Origin: Plakobranchus ocellatus
Taxonomy: Eukaryota; Mollusca; Gastropoda; Plakobranchidae
DNA: 27,009 nt
Assembly (NCBI GenBank): GCA_019648995.1
Contig: BLXT01003014.1
Location: 258,572-285,580, forward strand
Reading direction: 5' to 3'
Shown here: positions 9,090 through 20,108 of the stretch, piece by piece
How the letters are laid out: each line of letters opens with the position of its first letter
Position numbering within the stretch: position 1 is the first letter of the stretch
The notes under the pieces: generated by a model
Told to the model about the DNA's origin: nothing
Database searches by the model: none
Seen by the model: the letters and a program-made list of their open reading frames with translations, nothing else
Translations under genes and position numbers: made by a program

Positions 9090-12000
9090 CTGACAAGATG
9101 AAAATCGAGAAGGGATTGTTAGAAGTAGAGCATAAATTAAATTATCATAGATGTAAATGTTTTTTAAATGAAGTAATTCAAATAGCAATACAATTTCAGA
9201 TATAAATTTTAAAAAAAGATGAAAATCAAACTCAATCCAAGAAATCAAGTAAGTGCATGTATCACAAAACATCATACACCAGCGAGGAGAGTTGATAAAT
9301 AACTCAAATCTGACTTTAAAATTATGAGATACAAAGAAAAAAAAATTTAGATCTGTTTACAGACGGATGAGATACATTACAGTTCAAACTTGCATCAAAG
9401 CTATGGGATATAAAAATGTTCAAACCTGTACACAGAGGCATAAGATGCATTATACTTCAAACTGTACTTCATAGCCATTGGATACAAAAAATATTCTGAC
9501 CTGTATAAAGAGGCATGGGATATATTGCAATTCAAACCTGAAAAGAAAGATATAAGATGCGACATAATTCAAACCTGACATGCAAAACATAACATGCGAC
9601 ATAATTCAAACCTGGCATCAGAGACAAAATGTGGTCTTTGCACACGGCAGTGACAGGAAACCATCTCTCCACCCTTGCACGTCCTGGCATAGACAGAAAC
9701 TCAAGGAGATCCTGGGCAGACGTGAAATGCAGCAGCCGAGCCAACTCATAAATTTGGGGTGGCCCCAAAACTAACTGATGGTGGAAGTTAGCAGACAGAA
9801 GAGAGCTGGGTGATGCCCACTGGATGAGAAAAAAAAAAAAGAAATTTTAATGAAATGCGACAATTTCAAATCAGAAGCCAAATATTTTATAGTGCTCAAG
9901 GTTCCCAAATCACCTTTGCCTTATGATAAGGAAGCCTATAGAAAATTCTACTTATACAGGGAAATGAGTCGTTTATTACCCTTCTTCTAATTTAAGCTTT
10001 TTCAGCCAATCATGATGATTTCAACTTGATAAATTTCACTTGACTGCAAGTGGTCTAAACATAATGTAGCAAATGGTCATTATACAAACAGAGACAAAAA
10101 ATTACCATAGATTTCACAGTCTCTGTTAAGTCCTGCTCTACCCCCTGCTTGTGATGGATACAACATACATAGAAGACAGCGTCAAATCTTCGCCTGTTCT
10201 CTGCGCCCTCGATGGGGGTCAGCCAGTTTGACCACTCATGTAGGCACCAAATCTCAGGCACAAGGCCCAGTTGTAGACACATCACCAAAAACTGGCTTGG
10301 CTCTTGATTGACGCGGTCACGCCACTTTCTGATGACCTAGGGAAAGGCAAAAACAAACAAGAAGAGAGTGCTTTGAAACATTCAAAGTAAGTCTATGATC
10401 AAGAATGCCTCGCAGCACCAATGATGCCATAAGAAGCTGCTACTCTAGCTTAGACTGAGAATTTTTTGGGTTAAAAATATATACAATCAACTTATCTCAA
10501 AGCAGTGGATTTTTTTGACTGATAATCACTTGATAAGTACTCAAGCAGAGAAATGTAATTATCAATTTTTAATGTTTTGGACGATCATTAAAATTTTGAA
10601 TCGATTCAAATTAGAACAGAGGTATTTTAAAGGAAAAAAGGCATGCTTTATGAATGAAGTTAAATCGTAACAGTAGCAATAAAAGAAGAATCGATTTATT
10701 AAGCTATAGATGTGCGCCTCTCTCTCTCCCCTTTTTGAGTCAAATGTGAATAGTAATTTTAAAAGGATGGCAATGCATTTTTTCCCTTTTCTAAAGTCTT
10801 TTCTTTTTAATTGTGAACTTGTCACCTCACACAAAATCAACAACTTTAATGACTTTTAACAATCCTTATGAGCCAGATGTTGCATATAAGTTTTTAAGGA
10901 AAAGTTTTTTTTCAATTTTTTCCTCCTGCTTTTCAATGCTTTTAGAACAAATTTAAATGCATTTATTTTGACCCATAATCAGAAACACAGTATCCAGTTT
11001 TCAAGCACACCAAATGTAGTCATGTATAGGCTATAAAAATAGTTTAACTGTTTCAAAAACTGTGCCTCATTTGGACTCGTTCTGAGATGTATCTTTATGT
11101 AAGTTTTGCTTCGACAAAAGTTTAAAAAAATAAAATAAGCTTGATAACTCGTTTGGTCTGGTTTCAATATTTCTTTATCTGTACAAAGCCATACCCTGTG
11201 TCAAAAAGTTCATAATATTGCGTATCTATTGCAAACTACATAATGTATTAAAAAAATTGTTTGCATGTTTTAAATGTTTTTCATTAATGTACCTGGAAGA
11301 AAGATGGTTTGGCTAAATAAGAGAGATATTAAGAAGTTTAATTTTCATCAAGGGTAAAACTTCAAAATTTAAATTTACATGAAAGTGATTGGTTTGTAAA
11401 ATATTCTGCCTTGAGGCTTCATCAGTGTAATGTAAATATATTTTTATAAATCTGAGTAGATATTGTGATTTTCTATATTAAATACATGAATAATTTAAAA
11501 ATAACTGGAGGGAGATTGTAAAGTCAGATTACTTTTAGAAAGGAAGCTTACTTGACTATCATCATATGCACAGGCCGTGTTCATAACTCCAGCATTCTCA
11601 TCATTTGCTTCTGCACACAGATGCTCCACATGTTTTTTAGATATCCCAGCTGGCCGGGCTAACAGAACCCCAGATTCCTCAAATGCCTCTCTAATTGCAC
11701 AAATACGAAAGGCTACATCTGGTGGTAAAACTGAAAACTTTGGATCTCTCTGCCGAGTGAACATAGGGCTCGCTTCAAATGATCTTTCAGTCAGCTTAGA
11801 AAACAGAGCTTTTTGCATATTTTTGCCGAGCTTTTGAAAAACTGAGAGCCAGCGACTTGAAAAGTCTGAATCATCTGCCACTCCCCCAGGGAAAACATGA
11901 AGGTTGGGCATAACCTTGCTCTTGCTACTCCGTTTCATCATTAGCACTTCAAAGTGGTCATTAGTGCCCGCTGGTAAATCGTTTATGTCTTGCTGATGGT

Positions 12001-12118
12001 CATCAGTGGCTATTTTATTCACAGACTTTGTAAGACTGGCTGGTGACCTGCTGGACACTTTTGAAGCAAAAAGTATCAAAGTTGCAGCCTCTCTCCAATG
12101 TTTCAACACAGCTGCCAT
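8866..12118 (-). CDS. NUDT19: NUDT19-like Nudix hydrolase, copy 1 (complete, four exons)
   Basis: Predicted acyl-CoA/CoA diphosphatase. Known NUDT19 cleaves CoA and its esters to 3',5'-ADP and (acyl)phosphopantetheine in peroxisomes with Mg2+ or Mn2+. Exons on the minus strand are 12118-11552, 10336-10106, 9819-9612 and 9089-8866, all GT...AG, with phases 0, 0 and 1; the product is 409 aa. The start MAAVLKHWREAATLIL is shared by both copies and resembles the family N-terminus; the in-frame Met four codons upstream is not shared. The Nudix box is split as in NUDT19: FPGG at residues 76-79, then a long insert, then REAFEESG at 143-150 with Glu144, Glu147 and Glu148 as expected metal ligands. 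Later family blocks are WRDRVNQEP, WLTPIE, RRRFDAVFY, WASPS and LMPGDDLY. The C-terminus is TKL. Introns are 1215, 286 and 522 bp. No frameshift or internal stop was seen. Confidence 0.92.
9385..9614 (-). repeat. Repeats carrying the exon 3 splice donor
   Basis: The word CAGGTTTGAA (minus strand) is the real exon 3 donor at 9605-9614 and recurs exactly at 9568-9577, 9531-9540 and 9419-9428, with near-copies such as CAAGTTTGAA at 9385-9394. The first three are spaced exactly 37 bp apart, and the words around them (TTATGTCGCAT, TCTTATGCCTC) also repeat. The homologous intron of copy 2 has exact words only at 21706-21715 and 21669-21678, again 37 bp apart. Confidence 0.85.
9612..9819 (-). CDS. 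NUDT19: NUDT19 copy 1, exon 3
   Basis: Begins at TCATCCAG|TGG and encodes WASPSSLLSANFH, PPQIYELARLLHF, MPGRARVERWFPV and DHILSLMP. It ends CCAG|GTTTGA in phase 1. It is 208 nt long. The donor word is repeated several times in the following intron. Confidence 0.92.
10106..10336 (-). CDS. NUDT19: NUDT19 copy 1, exon 2
   Basis: Preceded by a good pyrimidine tract and CCCTAG. It encodes residues 190-266, starting VIRKWRDRVNQEPSQFL and including LVPEIWCLHEWSNWLTPIEG and FDAVFYVCC. It ends in ATG|GTAATT. It is 231 nt long, phase 0 at both ends. Confidence 0.92.
11552..12118 (-). CDS. NUDT19: NUDT19 copy 1, exon 1
   Basis: Encodes residues 1-189: the N-terminal strand, the metal-binding half of the Nudix domain (FPGG at 76-79) and the REAFEESG helix (143-150). 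It ends AYDDSQ at a CAA|GTAAGC donor. The open frame runs on to 11495 but that part is intron. Confidence 0.92.
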
Positions 12119-12360
12119 ACTTCTGTTCACACTTGCTCTATATGTTTCATAAATACAAGTCCTTTATATGTAAAGATTAAAAAAAAAAAAGTGTCATACT
12201 TCATATCTGATGGAGTTAAGCAAATGTCATTGCAAATATGTAAAAAATGTAAATAGATAGAAAATAGGGCTGAGGATTTTTTTTTCTTTCTTCTTTGGAT
12301 GGCCTGTCTAGAACAGACATTGCTGATCACGGTCCTCTACACAAAATTATTCTCAATTAA
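12119..12360 (-). other. 5' flank of NUDT19 copy 1
   Basis: Upstream (minus-strand sense) of the copy 1 start. Weak similarity to the copy 2 flank continues to about 12285 and is then replaced by retrotransposon-derived sequence. No convincing TATA box or initiator was identified. Confidence 0.4.
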
Positions 12361-14390
12361 CCCTTTAAGACTGTTGTTTCTACCATTACCAAATGCCCAT
12401 GGGTCAAGACTTTTCATACAAATTATTCTCTGTCTAACTCTACTGCATTTACGTTCAATCTTTCCACTGATAGCTAAATGGTCTAAATCCTATATTGGCA
12501 CATATGTCCTAGAAATTGCAGGTATGACTATCTTATGGTTTTTAAGTAATGATATCCACGATATCCTCATCAGTATTCTGATAAAGCACTTTTCTAGTTC
12601 ATCCAGTTTTGCCTTATTTTCCATGTTTATTGACCAGCACTCACTATCACATAGCAGATCTCACCATACATATGTTTTCATTACCTTTATTTTGGTATCC
12701 ATACTCATGTTTCTGTTCATAAGTATTGGTAAAATTTTTGAAATGCATCATTTTGGCCATAGCCATCCTTTTGTTATTTCACTTGTGCAACTACCATCTG
12801 ATTTTACTACATAGATATTTGATCTTTGTAATGTTTGATTTCTTTTCCTTTGCTAACAAGATTGAATTTTCGTGTTTCAGGGTTTCTTTGAGATAACCAT
12901 GCATTCCCAGTTGTTTTTTTTTCCGCATTCAAAGATAGGCTCATTCTTTCTCTCTTTTAAACAATAGTATGTACAATTTTCAAAGTTTCTGCTATTAAAC
13001 TGTGCGTTTCCATATACCTGAGAATGAGATAAAGATTTTCTCCATTTAAATTTAGGCCAGAAATATACTCTAGATTCCTCAAGATTCTTTCACTCTTTTT
13101 GTTAAAAAACCAAGAGACATTTCACATCCCTGTCTCACAGCTATTTTGATGGATTCGAAATCAATGTTCTTCTTCAGTTTGATTCCAATATGGATTTCTA
13201 ATTACTCTCAGATATTTACTTTCAATGTCTAATTTTTCAATAATGTGGAGCAGCTCTTCATATTTTACTTTGTCAAACTGAAGGCTTTAGAATAGTCAAT
13301 GACGCAGCAGAGATGGAGGTCTTATATATGCATTTCTATGTCCCTTTTGATAAGCATTGATAAAGTGGATATTGTATTTTTGGTCTCTTTATGAAAGAGA
13401 CAAAGGCTGGAAATTGTTCTGGAGATATTTCTAGTCTTAGACTCTTGCTCATTCTATGCATCAAAATAAGCCACAGTATAATTGTAAAATGGATCATTAA
13501 ACTGATTATTCTATGAAGTTCACATTCTGTTGCCCCTGGTGTTTTAGGCTGTTCTTCAAAAACAGTCAGTTTACTCAGATAACATATTGCATTTAGGAGT
13601 TTTGTTGTCAGATCTATTCCTAAGTTATCTTATGACGTAATTATTCCTTTGTATGTTATATGATCCTGTGTCTTTTCCAATTTTCATTTTCTTTATAAAG
13701 TTACTGCCTTAACCTCTTCTTTGTTTAAGAATAGCTGAATCCTGTAGGTTTTTTTTTTTTTCTTAGTTCAGGTTTTTCCCCCCTGTCATATATTCTGACC
13801 ACCTGTTCAGTGATCCCTTGTTTTCAAGTAGCATTGTTCTGTCTTTTGATTTAATGCAGCTGGGGCAATTGCATTTGATTTTCTTAACACTCACATCCTT
13901 AATTACAGCTAGCATTAAACTTTTTATGGGAATGTTTTTCTCCATGACTTCATTTCAAAGTGACTTTTTCATTTTTGACCATAGTTCTTCTATCTCTGAA
14001 ATGCTCTTTTTAGAGGCTCATATTTATTTTTGCACAGCTACAGCAATTTTGCCTCTTTTTCATTAGACCTTAGAAGGTCCATTTGGAATGTAGGATTGGC
14101 TTTTTTAAAATTATTTTATTCCTCAGTATTTACACATGATTTGGATGTAGTGTGAATCACAGTTGGCTCCTGTTAGTATGAGTTGATTGATGGCATTTCA
14201 GAAAATCATCTAAATGAGGATATAATCTATTTTGTTTCTATTCCTATCACCGGGACTCTTCCATGTACACTGTTGTCGATGGTGGTTTTGAGAGGAAATA
14301 CTATCTCAATGGCACTGGATCCAACAACATATTCTACCCTTTCATCCCAACTTTTGCATTAATATCTCTCATTATTATCATGACCCCCTG
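12360..14390 (-). mobile_element. Decayed non-LTR (LINE) retrotransposon
   Basis: Minus-strand remnants appear in the order expected for an endonuclease/reverse-transcriptase LINE. About 14390-14345 reads IIMRDINAKVG, matching the GDFNAKVG block of the AP-type endonuclease. About 14240-14140 reads NRNKIDYILI and GANCDSHYIQIM, matching the IDYI and DSDH blocks. About 13860-13770 reads MLLENKGSLNRWSEYM, the linker RWxEY motif. About 13310-13130 reads IDYSKAF and later VRQGCEMS, RT motifs. About 12690-12560 resembles CESWTL...KLxxLEKCFIRILMRISW. About 12475-12390 reads SGKIERKCSRVRQRI, typical of the C-terminus. Frames shift often and stops are many, so it is dead. The FADD catalytic box was not found. 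The clade is unassigned. Confidence 0.8.
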
Positions 14391-14745
14391 AAATTTTAGA
14401 AAGCCCTTTGCTTTTTTTATTTCTTTATCAATTTTTCTAACTCTTCATGTTCACTACCGATGTTGGTGTACATAATTGAATAATTCTTACATTATGGCTA
14501 AAACTATTCCTAAATCGCACATTGGCTCCCCAGACTTTTTTACTTAGTTTTCTAGAGCCTGCCCGTTCCATCTTATCTCGGCATGTCCTAAGATGTTTTT
14601 ATTCGATCTAGAGTCTAGATTAAATCTAAATTTAACTTCTGCAAGAGTTATGACCACAACCATCAAGGAACAGAAGAATCTTTTGATCGATTCATTGACA
14701 TAGAGAGGCTGTCAAATTATAACCCCATGTGTGTTCAGAGCTCTA
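14390..14745. other. Spacer between the LINE remnant and unit 2
   Basis: No gene seen. It contains a TCTAGAGTCTAGATT-rich patch at about 14606. ATCTTTTGATCGATTCATTGA at about 14678 resembles a segment near 26738 in unit 3, so the homology of units 2 and 3 may begin here. Confidence 0.4.
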
Positions 14746-16481
14746 TCTAGGTTTCCTTCGATTCATCAAGGAAAATCTAACTTCATTCTGTGATCGGACC
14801 GTTTTTGCCGTATGCTTTATTCGAAATCTAGATACACATGTCTTGAACAATCCTCTAAATGTAACTTCAAAATTCGATAAACCTCTGTACTTACATCCAA
14901 TACCATCAAGTCTTTTTTGGATAAAGAGTAGCGGCCCAGCTCCGCTGGTAACTTTATGGCTTTGTGAGTGAGAGTGAAAAAAAAAACGAAAACAAAAACC
15001 GAAAATTATCTTTTAAAAGTTAAAACTTGTGGAAATAACAAAAAGCAAACTTATATTTATAACAGCTCACGGTTCCCAGTCAGCTTTTTGGAAGAAAAAA
15101 AATACGCTCGTAACTTTAAAAAGTGTTCATGACGTCACCATTCAAGGCTATAACACTTTTATGCCAGAGAGCTACACAGACATTTCGACCACAGCGCTAA
15201 TTATAGAATGAGGGCTAGCTGATCGAAAGATGTCAAGGATTTACAAGGTTTTATGGAGAAGAAAAAAATGCAGAGTGCATTTGTATTTACGAGCCTTGTT
15301 TTTAAGAGAGCGGAGAAAAGACATTTAATACTTTGGCTTTGTCTATTGATGCGACAGCATGATATCAATGGTCTTGTTCTTGTCGATATATATCCAGATT
15401 CCATCGTCTTCACGACTTTTTCTTTTCATTCCGCTGTTAGAGTGAATAAAATGCTTTAACTTTCTTACACACATACAAACACCTTAACATACATACACAT
15501 ATTATTATATCATTATTATAATGACATAAATCTGCTCGAGAGATTTTGCATCCTGTCCATATTATGCCTCGATAGTGATAAAAACGCTGTATAGATTGAC
15601 TCTTGTAATAAAATGTGACCCCTTTACCTAAAGAAGTACCCGGTACGTATATATTTTTTCTTCTTTGAAATAATACATATCATGATAAACCTAATTTTAA
15701 CTAAACAATAAAAATGGTGAAATGCCAAATATAATTGGTCTTTTTTTTTTAACGATGTTGCTCGCGTCCGTAAGACTGAAGAATGTTTGTTTTTTTTTTT
15801 TTCAAAACCGGAGCTTTAACTTTCAGATAAGAGCTGATACATGTGTAACTTGCATTTCAATCTTTGAAATGCAACAAAAGATTCCTGGCTGTGACATTTC
15901 TGCTTAATGGTGGACAGGGTGGACCAATAATCAATTGATTACATAATTCAATCGATCGGTTCATAATAAAGCAGCTATGGTAGAACACTATGAAACCCAA
16001 ATTTGGGGGACTGAAGTACGCGTTTTGAGATAAAGCATATTTTGGTTTATCCAGGGCATCTTAAGCGAAGAAAAAAAAAATGAAAATCTTGAAAAAATTG
16101 TTCATCTTTTTTCCTTTACAGGCAACGAAATGAAATTTCAGCGAAGTCATTGTTCGCGCATTTGTTCCACGGCAAGTTTGCTATTCAATGAGCCACTAAG
16201 ACTTCCACCCCTTCCAGTCGGTGAAAAAAAAAATCATCTCTGAACCTATTTTTGTATTTTTCACCAATACAATCTATAGCTTCACCGACATCTCATCAAA
16301 TAAGCGTGTTAATTATTATTATTTTTTTTTAAATATAATAAAATGGTTTTTTATACTGGTTCCTTTTAAAATAAGATCCATGTGGAGAAGCATTAACTCC
16401 AGTGCCAACACATACGGCACTTTATGATGATGATGATAATGATGGATATATAATAATGACAGATGCCCTTTCAAGAGTTAG

Positions 16482-16487
<6 letters not shown>

Positions 16488-16561
<74 letters not shown>
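16488..16561. repeat. (GA)n microsatellite
   Basis: About 37 uninterrupted GA dinucleotides. Unit 1 has only a short purine patch at the matching place (about 6000-6025), so the tract expanded after the duplication. The Ser-Leu and Glu-Arg open frames over it are artefacts. Confidence 0.97.
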
Positions 16562-16563
<2 letters not shown>

Positions 16564-17710
16564 TGTTTCAGTTTGAGAACAAAACTGCAAGTAATAATGA
16601 AAACCAGAAGCATGATAAAGAAAAGTCTTTTTATTCTTATTTTTTAATGACAAAACAGAAATGAAAAAATCTGAAGCATTCAATATAAATACAATTTGAT
16701 TTTTTAAAATGAATTTAAATTTAAATACACAATATATAAAGATGCTGCTCAATATCTCCCAAACTATCTCAAAATCGGAGAATGTTATACAATCAAACAT
16801 GAAACAGCAAACACTGCCATCGTTTCTGGGAAAATTTTAAAATTGTAGATTAACAAGAATATATGTAGCATTTAACTGAGACCATGGAGGAAAATAATAC
16901 ATAACTTTTCTTTTTTCTTCCTTCCAGACCACAGCAGCTCTCTAGCTTTGTAAAAGCTCCTCCTTCAATATCATTCAAATCAAGTTAAAGAACGTTCGAA
17001 TGGTATTGGTAATGTACGCCGGATGATTACAAATGATATTCAGAGTAAAGTAGAGTCAAAGAACAATAGGTCAACTGCGATGCAATGTGCTTAGAATAAG
17101 CTTGTTTCAGACACAAATTCCTTAGTTTACACATTCTCTTTTTTTTTTCCCCATATCCCAATTTTTTCTCTTCTTTACTTTCCAACATGGTAATACTACT
17201 CATCAAGGTTTGGCTCAGTAATTATTTACACACCAACATCCCTGTACAAATGGATTGTGTTTATCTGCAGGTGTAAACCAAAAGCATGGTTGTCTAAAAT
17301 AAAATGGGTTGAAACTAAAACAAAGACCAACAATTGATCCAACTTCCAACTAATCCAAGGAGAAACCGCAACAAAGGTACACTACACACCAGCCCCGTCT
17401 TTATCGTTGTAAAAATGTAAAAAAGGGGGGGTGGGGTGCTTTTTTCCCCCCATATTGTTGTACCCAGATGTGCCCGATTGTTCCTCTTGAAAACTCTTGA
17501 ACTGTTTGATGATAACGCAGGGTTAAGATATCTTTTGAGCAGGTTTATCTGCAGTGATATAGACAGCATATGCATCACATTGATACCCATGAAAACTCTT
17601 CAACTGTAACATGAAAGCCAGATCAGGTCAAACTGACCCGTATAGTCAGAATATTATATAGGCTTTGGTTTGATAAATACAGCAGTCGCAAACTTTACAA
17701 AAGACAAGTG

Positions 17711-17935
17711 CTGCAGCAGCAATAACAACAGCAAACAACAATAGTTACAACAACAACAATGACGACGACGACGACGAACAACAACATCAGTAATAGTTAC
17801 AACAACAAAACAACAATAGTAACAATAACGACGACGATGTTGTTGAACAACAACAACAAAACATGAGCAGTTATAACAACGACGACGACAACGATGCCGA
17901 TCAACAACATCAACAACAACGATAATGATTTGATG
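17711..17935. repeat. CAA/GAC trinucleotide-rich zone
   Basis: Interrupted runs of CAA, ACG/GAC and related triplets, including seven GAC/ACG steps at 17761-17776 and CAACAACAACAA stretches. The open minus-strand frame across it (17797-18060) encodes Val/Ile runs and is not taken as a gene. Confidence 0.9.
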
Positions 17936-18858
17936 ATGTTGATAAGTAATTCAGCAATCAAGACTTCATCCTCTTCGCCTGGATGCACACTTTGTTCACC
18001 CTCAGAAAAATAACCAATGCCACTGTCCAAATATACAGCTATTTCGGCCAAACGTTTCAAATAAAGATCTGCTGCTGGCCATCTTTATATTCTGGCCACT
18101 GAATTTTTCCTTTCCCTGGTAATGTCTTTTTCCCACCTCTACACCATTGAAATATGCGGTAACTACAGAAACACTAGCATCGTTGCAAAGAACATCTTAA
18201 GGGATTCAATGCAAGATAGGTTAGAAAGAGAATAATTAGAAGCTCTAGGTCTAAACAGCTTTACAAACGAAATATTTGTTTTGAAATTCGGCGTTTCAGG
18301 TCAATTTGATCCGACCAGTCTTGCGCGGGTTAAGATATCTTTTAAGATGATCATATACACTTTATCTAAAATTGCACTCCATACAGAAAGCAAATATTTG
18401 ACGATCACAGCTTCAAACTATTGACATTAAGTGAAAGGTTTAAGACAAATGAGCTTTTGATTTTTTTTTTCATTGTTAAAGCTTACTTAATTTGATACAC
18501 TTTTACAATATAATTATCCAAGTTTTGCCACTGCAAACCATATGAACTCCTGTTTCTGACCGTGTCAGTGAATTGAACTTCTCAAAATGTGACACAACAC
18601 AAGTCTCAAAGCAGTTTAATGAATACAAGTGCATTTTATCAGTCACTTCATTGTCATAAAAGATTTGAACATGCCACTCTTCATGGGAAAACAAAATGCG
18701 AAAGTAAACAATAAGAATTTTACTTACTGTAACAATCTATATATGTATATACATGTATACATGGACAATGGCAAAAGGCCGGAATTATATAAAGCTTCTT
18801 GAAAGCATCTAACTGAGAAAATATGCAGCAAAAAGCTATCTCTGATGACTGATTAATA

Positions 18859-18862
<4 letters not shown>

Positions 18863-18893
<31 letters not shown>
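18863..18893. repeat. (AT)n microsatellite
   Basis: About 15 uninterrupted AT dinucleotides followed by ACATATAT. Confidence 0.95.
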
Positions 18894-18899
<6 letters not shown>

Positions 18900-19451
18900 T
18901 CGCACAGAGATCTAGAAATAGTAAATCTGCAAGATAGCTGGTTAAATATCTGGGGGGAGAAAGGAGATAAAAAAAGGAAATGGTCACAATGACTGGGTTA
19001 ATATTTGACACGTAAAATGATGAAGAAAGTGAGTTGTTCTAGCTTAATAAATTTCTGGCTTGCATATCCTTACATTTGAATATATATTAAGGAGGTCATA
19101 GAATTATTCTACTTATAAAAACTTGAACATTGAAAATAAATCTTTAAAATCTTAATGCATGAACGATTTTAAAAAAGACCTGGATAATACCAGCTTTCTG
19201 AGAGCATTTTAGTGACAAAAAAGATGCAAAATATTATTGCAGGCTGTGCATATATCTGAGACTATAAGTAAGAGTAAAGATGATTTGACTTTCATAACAT
19301 TCTATTCAAATGCATTTCAGTAAACATTTCATAGAATTTCTTCGTATACAGCAATCTTCACATAAAAAAAAAAAAAAAAACCAAGAAAAATAAGAAACAC
19401 AAAATCTAAATCAGTATCAAATTTAGTACTTCGCAGGGTACATTTATAAAT

Positions 19452-19585
19452 GATAAAGCATGTTTCACCATTCAAATGAACAGGTAAAGGAGTGACAATT
19501 TTCTGTCAATTATGATTTTCATGGTACAATTATTATTCAGTAATAAGCATGATTCCCCATTCAAATGAACAGGTAAAGAACTGAC
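19452..19585. repeat. 90-bp spaced direct repeat
   Basis: ATAAAGCATGTTTCACCATT followed by CAAATGAACAGGTAAAG-AGTGAC (from about 19452) recurs as AATAAGCATGATTCCCCATT followed by CAAATGAACAGGTAAAG-ACTGAC (from about 19542). The 17-bp core CAAATGAACAGGTAAAG is identical in both. Confidence 0.85.
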
Positions 19586-20102
19586 GTGCTTTCGTATTTA
19601 AATACATGTAAAATGAAAATCCCAGAGTATAAATTTTAACCAAATGAAAGTGGTATGTAGCCTAAATTATTTTTTTTAAATTTTCAAATTAAGAATGATG
19701 TCAGTTGCAGATAATACAAGTGTTGGCTAAACATGTCTTTTTTACCCATTTTTAGGGATTGGCATCTGATCGATTTAAATTTAATTTTGGGTTTGCATTA
19801 AGCCACATACCATTATTTGAAATGCCCTGTGAACTTAGGTTTTGACAGCCTTCTCAGTCCCTGAACAAAAATGTCCCAAAATGACATTGCTATATTCTAT
19901 TTAATGTGTTCTCACTTAGTTTATCTCTTTACTGAATAGGATGCTAATGTTGTAAATTTACTTGGACGTATTTTAATTTTAAAAAATATCATAATTAGTT
20001 TGAAAGACTTAATAGTCATCCTCCAGAGCATAAGGACACAATATTAAATAGTCTTGTCTGGTTAATGGCAGTTCATTTCATTTGTAATTTCTGGGTTTTT
20101 TT

Positions 20103-20108
20103 TTTATT
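20103..20108 (-). promoter_or_regulatory. NUDT19: Possible poly(A) signal of NUDT19 copy 2
   Basis: AATAAA on the minus strand, 885 bases after the stop. An AATAAA at 6898-6903 sits at the aligned place in unit 1, although about 1 kb further from its gene because of the 7085-7850 insertion. Conservation of the word in both copies is the only support. Confidence 0.25.

Larger units (their letters stand above)
4690..12285. repeat. Tandem segmental duplication, unit 1
   Basis: Unit 1 aligns in order with unit 2. The shared word ACTTTGGCTTTGTCT occurs at about 4716 and 15330. Other pairs are AGATAAGAGC near 5084/15824, CCTAGAGATGGCAGAAGG near 5902 with its diverged partner near 16378, ACCACAG-AGCTCTCTAGC at 6370/16928, a 60-bp block at 8154/20592, and then all four NUDT19 exons. 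The offset is about 10.6 kb at the left edge and grows through insertions in unit 2. Similarity fades near 4690, which looks like the left edge of the array or a later break. Confidence 0.85.

Noticed and set aside
9580..9774. 64-aa + strand frame, with a partner at 21681-21875
   Set aside because: Shadow of NUDT19 exon 3.
11577..11837. 86-aa + strand frame, with a near-identical partner at 24654-24914
   Set aside because: Its conservation comes from NUDT19 exon 1 on the opposite strand.
12299..12814. 171-aa + strand frame, hydrophobic
   Set aside because: It is the reverse complement of the LINE C-terminal region; the recognisable motifs are on the minus strand.
16402..16800. Glu-Arg and Ser-Leu repeat proteins on both strands
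   Set aside because: Products of the (GA)n microsatellite, with no start context, no splice support and no domain.
16991..17003. AACGTTCGAATGG, resembling a tRNA/SINE B box
   Set aside because: No A box or cloverleaf could be drawn around it, and unit 1 has no counterpart.
17797..18060. 87-aa minus-strand frame with Val/Leu runs
   Set aside because: Created by the CAA/GAC trinucleotide zone.
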